Program-made: the position numbers and the translations under genes
Shown: piece after piece, positions 8,793 to 16,334 of the stretch
Numbering within the stretch: the stretch's first letter is position 1
How the letters are laid out: every line of letters starts with the position of its first letter
NCBI RefSeq assembly: GCF_023973165.1
Contig: NZ_CP099547.1
Span: forward strand, 1,612,001 to 1,676,000
Direction of reading: 5' to 3'
DNA length: 64,000 nucleotides
Source: Arcanobacterium pinnipediorum
GTDB lineage: Bacteria > Actinomycetota > Actinomycetes > Actinomycetales > Actinomycetaceae
Notes under the pieces: model-generated
Databases searched by the model: none
Seen by the model: the letters and a program-made list of their open reading frames with translations, nothing else
Told to the model about the DNA's origin: nothing

Positions 8793-10865
8793 TTAAGCTC
8801 TGCGGAACTTAGTCAATGCTGAACCCGCACCTACCAATAGCACCAGCAATGCTAACGCCCAAGGAAGATTCAACCCAGTCTTCGCTAGCTGGGATGAAGC
8901 CACCGCAGCGCCAGAAGCAGCCTGCACGTCCACATTTGTTGAAGCGCTCGAAGAAACAGCAGTGCCCGAAGCACCTGGAGCACCCACATTCTCCACAACA
9001 GCCGGCAGGTTTTCTGTTACTGTTTCATTTCGCTCCACAACGCGCCCCGCGGCAGAATCGATTGTCTTGGCCGGGGTGAGTTTGAGAGCCGGAATAACCT
9101 TCTTCGCCGGCACCAACTCCAATGCCGGGATTACTTCGGGTGTTGGCTGATTGGCTGGTTCTTCCCACTGCGCCCATGCCTTACCGTCTTTAAAGTAGAA
9201 GTAGGCGGCATAACTGCCTCGAGCCTGCAAAACGGTGGGGGCAAAAATCGTGTAACGTCCTTCTGCTAGCGATTGCGGTAATTCGATCTCAAGTTCGAGC
9301 GTCCCTTCGGCCGTCGTCGTCGCCGGAATGGCGGCAACAGTATTACCTTGGGAATCGACTACTTCGAGGCTAATTATTGCGTTTTTACTAAAGGTAGTAT
9401 CAGCACCAAAATCCTCTGGCTGATAGGAGGCGATCTTTAAGGAACGCGATTTACCGGCAACCTCAGCAACTGAAATTCCGTGTCCGGAGTGTGGCGCAAT
9501 CACTGAACGGTAGTCAAGCTGTAACTGACTTTGCTGACCAACCGCGAAAATTGTAAAGCTTTGGGCGCTAGTGTTAAGCGGAATCCACACATCGGTTTCG
9601 ACGTGACCGGCCTGGTCTGCAATCAGAGTTGGCCCTTCGATCAAAGGTTCCCCATCGTTGAACGCAAAGGAGATTTTGACTTCTTCACCCGGTTTGAACG
9701 GTTCAGCTTTGGTGCCATCTTTCAAGATGAGTGCATTGTGAGAAGGATATGAGGAAATATGAACTCGATCTCCTGGGCGAGGGATGAGATAGTTTAGCGC
9801 TCTACCAGCAAACGTTGTGGGCAGGTTCGAACGACCTAAAGTGATCTCTTTGCTCTGTGTTTGCAAACCTGAGCCGTCTTTGAGGCTCACGCATGTTGCA
9901 ACTACAGTGTAATTTCCCGCTGGCCATTGCGAGGCGTTTACTGCTTCAGTCCGTGATGATTTAGGCAACGAGATTTCATGACCGTTAAACAGCACGCCAA
10001 CTTTTACTGAGCGTTCGTTTTGAACTGAGCAGCCAGTCGCCTTCCAAGACAGGGTTCTACCCGTAGGAGATTCTTGGAAATCTGCGGATTGTATTACCAA
10101 GTCAGAATTGGTGGCGGGAGGAGTTGGCCCTTCAGGGTTTACTGGCCCTTCAGGGTTTACTGGCCCTTCAGGGGTTTCGTCTGGAGTTTGTGCAACTGTG
10201 ACGGACTTAGTGAGAACGGTGGGAGCTAGCCATTCCGGGGAACATTTGGCAGTTAGCGTATAGGTTCCGGCCGGTTGATCCTTGAGTGAGAATTCTTCGA
10301 GCCCATCAATATCAATGATCTGCCCGTCGCGTTTTAGGGTAATCTCGGGTTCTTGAGGTGCACGGCATCCGGTTGTTCGCCAGGTAAGTTTCGCCTCGTC
10401 ACTCAGGCCAACCTGATCAAAGTAGAGAGTGAAGGGACCATCGTCGTCATCGCCAGTGTTGTTTGGCTGATCGGTGCCTGTGCCTGGTTGGTCAGCCAGG
10501 GCATCAATTTCGAGGGTGACGCGGCGCTTTTCAGGGGCCAACCACGCGGAATATTGACAGCTCGCATTCAGCGTGTAAGTACCGGCGTCTTGTGCACTGA
10601 GCTCTAGCTGAGTGCTACCCTCAATAGGAATTTCAGTTCCTGCTTTATCTAAGGAAAACGTAACTTTCGCGGTTTCTCCTGCGACGGGCACGCACTGGTC
10701 GTAACTCCATTCAAGGTGTCGGCCATTCCCGTCACGCACTTCTTCTAACGTGATAGAGAATCCGGCTTCCGGCGATGTCACAGCGCTGGCTGGCGCTATC
10801 CCCGGGATAACCACAAGAGATGCCGTAGCGAAAGCAACAAGCACATGTTTGTTGAACTTCATCAT
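8793..10865 (-). CDS. Iron-box-controlled LAKTG cell-wall-anchored protein with Ig-like repeats
   Basis: About 690 residues. It opens with a Sec signal peptide (MMKFNKHVLVAFATASL to PASA). Three related beta-rich modules of about 90 residues follow, each with a pattern like LxW(x)7C ... AGTYTLxAxC (two Cys per module, probably a disulfide). There is a GPVNPE repeat linker after the second module. Then come two further beta-sandwich-like regions and a low-complexity stalk. The C-terminus is a sorting signal: LAKTG, hydrophobic span, KFRRA. The longer open frame begins at 10892, but MM at 10865/10862 starts the signal peptide. A near-perfect DtxR box lies about 40 bp upstream, so it is probably expressed under iron starvation. 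The ligand is unknown; no NEAT or HtaA heme domain was recognised. Confidence 0.8.
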   Translation of the reverse strand: MMKFNKHVLVAFATASLVVIPGIAPASAVTSPEAGFSITLEEVRDGNGRHLEWSYDQCVPVAGETAKVTFSLDKAGTEIPIEGSTQLELSAQDAGTYTLNASCQYSAWLAPEKRRVTLEIDALADQPGTGTDQPNNTGDDDDGPFTLYFDQVGLSDEAKLTWRTTGCRAPQEPEITLKRDGQIIDIDGLEEFSLKDQPAGTYTLTAKCSPEWLAPTVLTKSVTVAQTPDETPEGPVNPEGPVNPEGPTPPATNSDLVIQSADFQESPTGRTLSWKATGCSVQNERSVKVGVLFNGHEISLPKSSRTEAVNASQWPAGNYTVVATCVSLKDGSGLQTQSKEITLGRSNLPTTFAGRALNYLIPRPGDRVHISSYPSHNALILKDGTKAEPFKPGEEVKISFAFNDGEPLIEGPTLIADQAGHVETDVWIPLNTSAQSFTIFAVGQQSQLQLDYRSVIAPHSGHGISVAEVAGKSRSLKIASYQPEDFGADTTFSKNAIISLEVVDSQGNTVAAIPATTTAEGTLELEIELPQSLAEGRYTIFAPTVLQARGSYAAYFYFKDGKAWAQWEEPANQPTPEVIPALELVPAKKVIPALKLTPAKTIDSAAGRVVERNETVTENLPAVVENVGAPGASGTAVSSSASTNVDVQAASGAAVASSQLAKTGLNLPWALALLVLLVGAGSALTKFRRA
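10124..10171. repeat. 18-bp tandem repeat coding GPVNPE
   Basis: A unit containing GGGTTTACTGGCCCTTCA is repeated head to tail, encoding GPVNPEGPVNPEGP in the linker of the surface protein. Copy-number variation here would change linker length in frame. Confidence 0.85.
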
Positions 10866-10903
10866 GTTCCAATCAATAATAATTTCCAACAATGTAACTG
10901 CGG

Positions 10904-10922
10904 TTAGGTTAGCCTAACCTCA
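10904..10922 (-). promoter_or_regulatory. DtxR/IdeR iron box
   Basis: TTAGGTTAGCCTAACCTCA matches the DtxR/IdeR consensus TTAGGTTAGCCTAACCTAA at 18 of 19 positions. It sits about 40 bp upstream of the LAKTG protein start and just downstream of a -10-like TATAGAAT (minus strand, about 10937-10930). A bound repressor would therefore block transcription. This predicts derepression when iron is scarce. Confidence 0.88.
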
Positions 10923-11009
10923 GTAATGTTATTCTATACATGCCGATTTTCTCAACGGGTTTCTAAAACATGAACTAGTCATTTGTGATTATCTAGGCGT
11001 TAGACATGA

Positions 11010-11165
11010 CGTGATCTTTTGGATTACCGCGAGTGTGGAGCGCATGGGGAAACAAAAGTAGTCCACATCGATCAAGAATCGGATTATCTCATTACATCAT
11101 TGGCCGATAAATTTGAGGTATTCATTCGTGGTCTGGTCAATGGAGAAGAATTTGATTCACACTAA
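11010..11165 (+). pseudogene. C-terminal remnant of an SMI1/KNR4 (SUKH) family protein
   Basis: The plus-strand frame is open for 51 codons up to TAA at 11163 but has no start and meets a stop directly upstream (TGA 11007-11009). Its translation has the SUKH C-terminal pattern: LLDYRECG, then VVHIDQESDYLI, then LADKFEVFIRGLV. SUKH proteins are immunity proteins of polymorphic toxin systems and are also found elsewhere. No N-terminal half and no toxin gene are present, so this looks like the tail of a deleted gene. It was too short and start-less for ordinary gene calling. Confidence 0.65.
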
Positions 11166-11180
11166 ATACACATCTATATT
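11152..11180 (+). promoter_or_regulatory. Promoter of the GNAT gene, probably leaderless
   Basis: TTGATT (11152-11157) and TATATT (11175-11180) are separated by exactly 17 bp. The predicted start of transcription coincides with the ATG at 11189, and no Shine-Dalgarno sequence is present. The -35 lies inside the last codons of the SUKH remnant. Confidence 0.65.
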
Positions 11181-11188
11181 CTGTGTAC

Positions 11189-11770
11189 ATGTGCAATAAT
11201 CCTCAGCAACTACAATTACATATTCCCAGCTATGCTGAGCTAAGCTACCGCCAGCAGTGGATGGGCGATCCTGAGATGATGTCCTACAATGCCGGGTGGC
11301 ACATATCGCATCCAGGATACGATAATTCGACCGGGTGCATCGACTGGCCCCAAAGCGAATGGCAACAATTTCTCGATGTGTACTGCTCAGATGCTACGCG
11401 CGCTGGCTATTTTTACTTGGCGCATACGCCAACACATCAATTTATTGGACACGCGCATTACCGTATTGTCGACGACGAAGCCCACATCGGGATCAATGTT
11501 ATTCCAGTTATGCGCAACCAAGGTCTTGCTTCTTTGGGGTTGCGGCTATTGCTGGACCACATACAGGTTGCAACATCGGCTCGTGTTGCGGTCAATGAAT
11601 TCGAAAGCTCTCGCTTGGCTGCAGTGCGGCTACATCACAAACTTGGATTCATAAAACAGGCGACGGCGGAATCTGATTCTAGCGTCCATCCCGCCACCGG
11701 TGAGCCAATTGTGCGGTGGGTTTATCAGTTTTCGCCGCGCCACGACGCCACAACGCTCCTGGAATATTGA
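11189..11770 (+). CDS. GNAT family N-acetyltransferase
   Basis: A 193-residue GNAT protein. The acetyl-CoA binding region is visible as INVIPVMRNQGLASLGLRLLLDH (Q-x-x-G-x-A/G loop) near residue 105-125, followed by the typical strand and LHHKLGFIKQA. The acceptor substrate is not predictable; ribosomal-protein or small-molecule acetylation are both possible. A GTG six bases upstream (11183) is in frame. I choose the ATG at 11189 because the promoter spacing suggests a leaderless mRNA. The gene's 3' end overlaps its terminator hairpin. Confidence 0.75.
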   Translation: MCNNPQQLQLHIPSYAELSYRQQWMGDPEMMSYNAGWHISHPGYDNSTGCIDWPQSEWQQFLDVYCSDATRAGYFYLAHTPTHQFIGHAHYRIVDDEAHIGINVIPVMRNQGLASLGLRLLLDHIQVATSARVAVNEFESSRLAAVRLHHKLGFIKQATAESDSSVHPATGEPIVRWVYQFSPRHDATTLLEY

Positions 11771-11784
11771 TTCACAGGAGCGTT
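11752..11784 (+). terminator. Terminator overlapping the end of the GNAT gene
   Basis: AACGCTCCTG (11752-11761) pairs with CAGGAGCGTT (11775-11784), followed by a short T run. The 5' arm lies inside the last coding codons. It may also serve the convergent Panacea-domain gene. Confidence 0.65.
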
Positions 11785-11804
11785 TGACTAGGGTAAGAAT
11801 TTCC

Positions 11805-12248
11805 CTATGTAGTGATTGGATGTTGCCGGTAATAGTTAGCGATATTTTCCTTGGTGATAAGCACGTTACATGATTCAGCCGGACCTAATTCGCCACGTGC
11901 ATCCTTCCACGGTTGCTCTTCATGAGTGCGGTAACTCAGATCCCTTCCAGAGAGATCCCCTAGGGTTGCATACACATAGTCAATGATCGCAATTTGCTCA
12001 TCACTAAGTTCATCACCGCAAGGTGGAATATCTTCTTGAGAGACGAAAAAATTTCCGCGATGCAATCGATATAAATCTACAGCTACCGGACCTGCACGCC
12101 AGGCTTGAAAATCAGAATCAAAAAGCGGGAGACCTGTTGTCGATAACGCATGAGCCTGCGAGTAAAATACAAGCTTTTGCAACTTCATGGTAGAAAGAGA
12201 CCTCTTCTTGGAAAGAATGTGCCGTGCAACATTGTTAATACTTACCAT
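11805..12248 (-). CDS. Panacea-domain (DUF4065) antitoxin-like protein
   Basis: A 147-residue protein made almost entirely of a Panacea domain (DUF4065/GepA-like). Family signatures are MKLQKLVFYSQAHALSTTGLPLFDSDFQAWRAGPV in two parts (the LQKLxYYxQ helix and the FxAWxxGPV motif), then DELSDEQIAIIDYVYATLG. Panacea proteins are promiscuous antitoxins that neutralise many toxin types, including small alarmone synthetase toxins (toxSAS). It starts after a strong AAGGAGG. It is divergent from a RelA/SpoT-domain gene whose 5' part is broken, a plausible toxin partner, although the usual arrangement is co-directional. Confidence 0.85.
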   Translation of the reverse strand: MVSINNVARHILSKKRSLSTMKLQKLVFYSQAHALSTTGLPLFDSDFQAWRAGPVAVDLYRLHRGNFFVSQEDIPPCGDELSDEQIAIIDYVYATLGDLSGRDLSYRTHEEQPWKDARGELGPAESCNVLITKENIANYYRQHPITT

Positions 12249-12316
12249 ATTCGCCTCCTTAAACCAGTATTAGTATTCATCTACTATAAGTACAAATGTA
12301 CCCAGTTGATAATGTT
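12249..12316. promoter_or_regulatory. Divergent promoter region of the Panacea / RelA-SpoT pair
   Basis: This 68-bp A+T-rich spacer separates the two divergent genes. It contains TATAAG-like and TAATAC-like -10 candidates on opposite strands and a GTAC-N4-GTAC inverted repeat centred near 12296. Autoregulation by the antitoxin would fit, but no operator can be assigned from one sequence. Confidence 0.35.
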
Positions 12317-12477
12317 ATGTTCAATACTTCAGTTTCTCGTTCTACCGCTAAGAAGAAGAACAAAGTTCTGAAAGATAAGAGTATCCCCCCGGTGATCCTG
12401 CTTTTGAAGCGATATCAGTCGTGTAACGTTGGCGCAACCAATGTGTACCTGTAACGCAAGAGTGCTTTCGTATCGTC
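12317..12477 (+). pseudogene. Disrupted N-terminal part of the RelA/SpoT-domain gene
   Basis: The frame starting at 12317 (MFNTSVSRSTAKKKNKVLKD...) has the look of a toxSAS N-terminus. It runs into a six-C tract at 12385-12390. Restoring a seventh C joins it to the frame of the downstream gene (GDPAFEAISVV), which then meets TAA at 12424-12426. Immediately after that stop comes RWRNQCVPVTQECF, the conserved WR..H-type segment that precedes the synthetase core. The gene therefore carries one frameshift and one stop relative to an intact ancestor. Confidence 0.7.
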
Positions 12478-13377
12478 ATGGAATGCGCGCAGGAACTTCA
12501 GGGAGCTGTCGCAACTTTTCGGATGAAACGCGTAAAATCTATAGTTCATAAGATTCAGCGTCCACACGGCAATTTTGAATTAAGCACATTAGACGACGTG
12601 GGCGGCTGCCGTTTAATTGTTAATTCTCTCGAAGACGCTGAAAAGGCGAAGAAATTCTTAGTAAAACAGCTTAATATTACAGATCCAAGGCAGACTAAAG
12701 ATTATATTGAAAAGCCTAAACCAGACGGCTACCGTTCCTGCCATCTGCTAACACGCCGTGAAAGCAACGGTACGAAATATCGTGTGGAAATCCAGATAAG
12801 AACCAAACTTCAACACTACTGGGCCACTGCTATCGAAGTTTTTGATGAACTGTATGGAACGTCAATCAAGAGTCCAAATAATACTGAAGCAGGTCACGAA
12901 GAAGCTCCTAAAGACCTTCCGGAATCTCTTGCTATCGTTTCGCAGTTGTTCACCTTGGAAGAAGACCTTTCGGCCGGTGACAAAGTCCCTAAGTCAAAGG
13001 AAGAACTTTTACAAGAGCTCGCCACAATGGCTAAATTCCGATCTGCCATTGACGATATGGAAGATGCGTGTAGTGACGTTCTTGAAAGTGCAGACGAGAA
13101 TAAAGTGGATTCTTCGATCTTCATTTTATCTTTTTCAAAGGACGATCAATTTCTTTCAGTACAGCCCTACACATCCGAGCAATTGGATAAAGCTTTGGAA
13201 ACTTACGCCCAGCTAGAACAAGACATCGAATCAAATGGGCACTCACCTACTAACGTTGTTCTCGTTCACGCAAAAGGCATGCAGGAATTGCGACTGGCAT
13301 ACCCTAACTACTCAGCGAATGCACCAGATTTTATTAAAAAAGTAAGACAGTATTTTGCTCTCGCCGAGAAATTTTAG
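12478..13377 (+). CDS. RelA/SpoT synthetase-domain protein, toxSAS-like, 5'-disrupted
   Basis: A 299-residue open frame containing a (p)ppGpp-synthetase-type nucleotidyltransferase core. Key blocks are FRMKRVKSIVHKIQRP, LDDVGGCRLIV (Mg-binding DxxGxR region), KPKPDGYRSCHLL and VEIQIRTKLQHYWATAIEV. There is no HD hydrolase, TGS or ACT domain, so it is a small alarmone synthetase-like protein. Those encoded beside Panacea antitoxins act as toxins (toxSAS), some by pyrophosphorylating the tRNA CCA end. The C-terminal ~150 residues are not recognised. Homologous sequence continues upstream of this ATG but is broken, so the product, if made, lacks about 50 N-terminal residues and may be inactive. 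No good Shine-Dalgarno sequence precedes 12478. Confidence 0.8.
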   Translation: MECAQELQGAVATFRMKRVKSIVHKIQRPHGNFELSTLDDVGGCRLIVNSLEDAEKAKKFLVKQLNITDPRQTKDYIEKPKPDGYRSCHLLTRRESNGTKYRVEIQIRTKLQHYWATAIEVFDELYGTSIKSPNNTEAGHEEAPKDLPESLAIVSQLFTLEEDLSAGDKVPKSKEELLQELATMAKFRSAIDDMEDACSDVLESADENKVDSSIFILSFSKDDQFLSVQPYTSEQLDKALETYAQLEQDIESNGHSPTNVVLVHAKGMQELRLAYPNYSANAPDFIKKVRQYFALAEKF

Positions 13378-13607
13378 CTACGCTTCGATTAATTCCTGAA
13401 ACATGTGTGCTTGCGTTTCTTAGTGTTCCCTGAAATCTTTATAATTCGCCCACGTGGGACTGGGCTAGGAATTAGGCCAGTCCAGGAGCAGGTTTAGCGT
13501 GTTCAAAGTTTCCCTCAAACACGCAGTTGTTGCAAATTCTGCAACAACTGCGCCGATGCCAATATATACGAAAAAGTCGTTGCAGTTTCCAACGTTACAG
13601 AGTCAGA
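13378..13607. other. Intergenic region with two hairpins
   Basis: No gene was recognised. Two hairpins occur: GGACTGGGCTA/TAGGCCAGTCC (about 13457-13483, one mismatch) and a perfect 13-bp inverted repeat CGCAGTTGTTGCA/TGCAACAACTGCG at 13522-13552. They probably end transcription from the two convergent genes on either side, though T runs are weak. Confidence 0.6.
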
Positions 13608-13961
13608 TTACAGCTCATCATATTTCTTCGAAGTCCCTCGCGCCTTATGGACAGGATATTTTACAGAGTTCTTCAACATCTTTGATCGGATAATACTCGG
13701 AATATCGAACTGCATATCATCAGCAAGCATAAAAGCGTAAATTAAAACATCCGCAAGCTCATCAGCTATCTCTTCCCGCTTCTCAATTGCTGCTACATCT
13801 GAGGGCAACCATTGAAAACACTCCAATAATTCAGCAGATTCTATCGAAATAGAAACTGCTAAATTCTTCTCAGAATGAAACTCACGCCAATTTCTTTCAT
13901 CACGGAAAACATTTAATGCTGAAATAATTGTCTCCAACGTGTTCTTATCTTCCATAATCAT
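13608..13961 (-). CDS. MazG-like nucleotide pyrophosphohydrolase
   Basis: A 117-residue all-alpha NTP pyrophosphohydrolase of the MazG-like/dCTPase type. Metal-binding acidic motifs are visible: SIESAELLECFQW (ExxE) and EEIADELADVLIYAFMLADD (ExxxD). Such enzymes cleave (d)NTPs to monophosphates and PPi. The ATG overlaps the stop of the upstream helicase gene by four bases, and a second ATG at 13955 has better spacing from AAGGA. Obligate coupling to a GIY-YIG/DUF2075 protein suggests a joint function, possibly in phage defence or nucleotide signalling. Confidence 0.82.
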   Translation of the reverse strand: MIMEDKNTLETIISALNVFRDERNWREFHSEKNLAVSISIESAELLECFQWLPSDVAAIEKREEIADELADVLIYAFMLADDMQFDIPSIIRSKMLKNSVKYPVHKARGTSKKYDEL

Positions 13962-15751
13962 TCCTTGTTTGACGATGATGTAGCGTTTTGTAATGCCCTA
14001 CGCAACTCTTTATCTACTGCATAAATGTAGAGCCCATTCACTCCTCGGGTTAAAAGAACATTCAGCTCATTTCTTAAAAGTTCTTCGGCGACTGAGCGTT
14101 TGGAATTATCACTCATTGTCCTGCGCTTCTTAGCATTTGTATTGCAACTTGATGTCTCATCAAAAATAATATGCCCATCACGATACTTTACTGATTCCCC
14201 AATGATCACTCCTGCATAATTCAAATCAAAACCCTGAATGGTGAAAATCGAACCAACTTCGTTAATGGTTTGCTCTTGTTCTGCCCAAGATAAACCTTTA
14301 TTACGCTTCCGGAGTTCCCTACTCTCTGCAGATTTACTAGTCCGCTTAATTTCACGATTCCATGGCAGCGACCAATCGCCGATTGTAACATCCCATGTCT
14401 TACCATTTTCTGGAGATCTACTTGCGCTATACGCCCAGTCATATGTGGCCAATAATCTAGATAAACCATGTTCAACACTACTTGCTTTCATCGAGATCGC
14501 ACTATGGAGCTCTCTTGGATCATCAAAAATTCTGATCTCATATTCTCCAGTATCATCTGGGCATGGTTCAACAATGCCCTTATCGATAATTGATCGGACC
14601 CACTTAATAACTTGCACCGGCGCATCCATGCGCATTTGATTTTTTAAATGAATAACCGTGGAAGTATTACGTTTAAGCCATTCTCCGTACACTGAATCTG
14701 CATATTGGTTAAAAGCCAAAATCTGTTTTTCATCATATACTGCAATGACAACACGTGCACGTTCCAGCAAGTCAGCAAGCTGATTTTTACCTTGATAGCT
14801 CATTTTACCTTGGGTCAACAATAGATGAGCTTCATCAACCAATATCACATCTGCTTTGTCGCTAACACTACGCTTGTTAATAAAGATCGTGGGTTTGGTT
14901 ACTGTAATATTACTCCCCGAGTTCAAACCCAGTTTTTCAGCGATTTGCTGATATACCAGCAATTGTTCATCATGGTTGACAAGCATAATAACTTCAGCAT
15001 CGGAAGGATTTACGATCGAGCCGAGAACAGTTTCTTGGCTATCTGTCCGGAACTGCGACAACTCGTAGAATAAGTTACTAAGTAAAACAGTTTTACCCGA
15101 ACCAGCTTCTCCAGAAACAAGTATCAACTGCCCCGTCTTATCATTATGGAGAGCTTGGATCGCCGAATCATATATTTTACGTTTAGCATCAACCTGTTCA
15201 TCTGTCAGTTTATGAAACGGCGAAGCCTTGAACATAGCCGAATCTCTAATTACTCTCTCAATTGGGAAAAGAGCACTGTTTTGTTTACGTAATTCTCTCC
15301 AAATCTGATGGAAAATTTCGTCAAATTGCTCCTGCGTATAGTACTGGCGTTGTGGATTCGATCGACCGTTGTAAAGTCGCTGAATCTGCGGAGCGCCAAG
15401 AAGCCATGACATTAATCTATTTTCGACATCTAGTGTCAACGATTTATTGAATAGCGTATTTCCAATTACATGCAATGTCGCATCTGCTTTTTTAACTTCT
15501 GAATGCCAGTTATCCAATGCATATTGGTTAGGATCTAAATGCTGTTTTGTTCGGCTTTGTATATCGTTCGTCTCCCCGATATACACACTAAATTTTCCTG
15601 CCTTTTCATGCTCGATGACGTAAACTGCAGGATAATCGAATAAATATTTTTCGAGACTTTCCTTCAAATCACTACTATCGATTTGTGCATGAATATTCTC
15701 AATAGCTTCATCTGTGAACGGAACAGATTGTATGTATGTTCGTGGTCTCAT
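13958..15751 (-). CDS. GIY-YIG nuclease fused to a DUF2075-type helicase/ATPase
   Basis: About 597 residues. The N-terminal GIY-YIG endonuclease-like domain (about 40-110) shows YPAVYVIEHEKAGKFSVYIGETNDIQSRTKQH in pieces: the VYVI strand, VYIGET, and the DIxxRxxQH helix. The DUF2075 superfamily-1-like ATPase follows: Walker A GEAGSGKT near 214-221, Walker B VDEAH near 305-309, the KNQMRMDAPV motif near 365, and the C-terminal NVLLTRGVNGLYIY motif. An open frame continues upstream to a TTG at 15793. The ATG at 15751 (or 15763) fits the family N-terminus better. The domain pair suggests DNA or RNA cutting driven by a motor. Coupling with MazG (ATGA overlap) and the accessory setting point to defence, which is inference. 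Confidence 0.8.
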   Translation of the reverse strand: MRPRTYIQSVPFTDEAIENIHAQIDSSDLKESLEKYLFDYPAVYVIEHEKAGKFSVYIGETNDIQSRTKQHLDPNQYALDNWHSEVKKADATLHVIGNTLFNKSLTLDVENRLMSWLLGAPQIQRLYNGRSNPQRQYYTQEQFDEIFHQIWRELRKQNSALFPIERVIRDSAMFKASPFHKLTDEQVDAKRKIYDSAIQALHNDKTGQLILVSGEAGSGKTVLLSNLFYELSQFRTDSQETVLGSIVNPSDAEVIMLVNHDEQLLVYQQIAEKLGLNSGSNITVTKPTIFINKRSVSDKADVILVDEAHLLLTQGKMSYQGKNQLADLLERARVVIAVYDEKQILAFNQYADSVYGEWLKRNTSTVIHLKNQMRMDAPVQVIKWVRSIIDKGIVEPCPDDTGEYEIRIFDDPRELHSAISMKASSVEHGLSRLLATYDWAYSASRSPENGKTWDVTIGDWSLPWNREIKRTSKSAESRELRKRNKGLSWAEQEQTINEVGSIFTIQGFDLNYAGVIIGESVKYRDGHIIFDETSSCNTNAKKRRTMSDNSKRSVAEELLRNELNVLLTRGVNGLYIYAVDKELRRALQNATSSSNKE

Positions 15752-16007
15752 TCTTCTACCCATCAAAAGCTGTTGCAATGGAGCAAGAATCAAAGATTAG
15801 ACCCGTAATGAAGTCTTCTAGATTACCTTTCCAAGCACCTTTCCTATATTTCATTTTCGAAGATTGCCTGCTTTTTTACCACCACTAAGACTCGTTTGCG
15901 TCTGGTTTTATATCACAAAAGTTACATCGATACCTTGTTCTACCGTTGAACTGCTCAGAACATGCTTGCTTAGTGTTTGCGCATCTGGATTCCTTCGGTC
16001 GTGCTGA

Positions 16008-16229
16008 CGGACAATATTAACGGTTCCAGTGCGTAGATATGGAGAGTTCAGAACCGGCCCTCGCTTCATCACTAAATATGGAACTATACAAGGGATACTC
16101 GTTTTAGGTAAACAAATCCCACTCGCCATTGGCGTACTAGTTGGCGCAACTGAGAACAGCATTTTCCCATATGGAGTTAGTGGATCTGCACTAACTCCTC
16201 TATTAACCACCAGCAGCATGGCCAACTAA
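16008..16229 (+). pseudogene. Possible remnant of a membrane-associated protein
   Basis: A plus-strand frame open for 73 codons with no good start (a GTG lies at 16029). It contains a hydrophobic stretch KQIPLAIGVLVGATENSIF, reminiscent of the K..P..IG...G...N motif near the C-terminus of EcsC-like proteins. The similarity is only a pattern seen by eye, and upstream homologous sequence was not found. It could be a decayed gene tail or chance. Confidence 0.22.
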
Positions 16230-16240
16230 CATCACTGCAA

Positions 16241-16310
16241 CCCATTTGTAAAAAATCCGCCCGATTTTTTACACGTTCTGCGGATATGTAAAAATGTTTT
16301 ACATATCCGC
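16241..16310. repeat. Palindromic element, copy 1 (downstream of fic)
   Basis: The element contains two inverted repeats. The first is TGTAAAAAATC / GATTTTTTACA (16247-16257 and 16263-16273, perfect, 5-base loop). The second has 14-bp arms GCGGATATGTAAAA / TTTTACATATCCGC (16280-16310, 3-base loop). The first 66 bases match 17441-17506 with five differences. Both inverted repeats share a TGTAAAA...TTTTACA core, as expected for operators of a dimeric DNA-binding protein. Confidence 0.85.
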
Positions 16311-16334
16311 GAGACATTCGCTATACCGTATGCG

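Larger units (their letters stand above)
15752..16334. other. Intergenic region upstream of the helicase gene
   Basis: This stretch of about 580 bp has no firmly supported gene. It contains one weak plus-strand open frame (see 16008-16229) and, at 16241-16310, the first copy of a palindromic element that also lies upstream of the Fic gene. Promoters for the helicase operon should lie near 15760-15850, but none is clear. Confidence 0.6.

Noticed and set aside
13499..13693. 64-residue plus-strand open frame
   Set aside because: It crosses a perfect 13-bp inverted repeat and the end of the MazG-like gene; no protein-like pattern.
15908..16225. 105-residue minus-strand open frame
   Set aside because: No motif, membrane pattern or ribosome binding site; the opposite strand gives a somewhat more protein-like frame.
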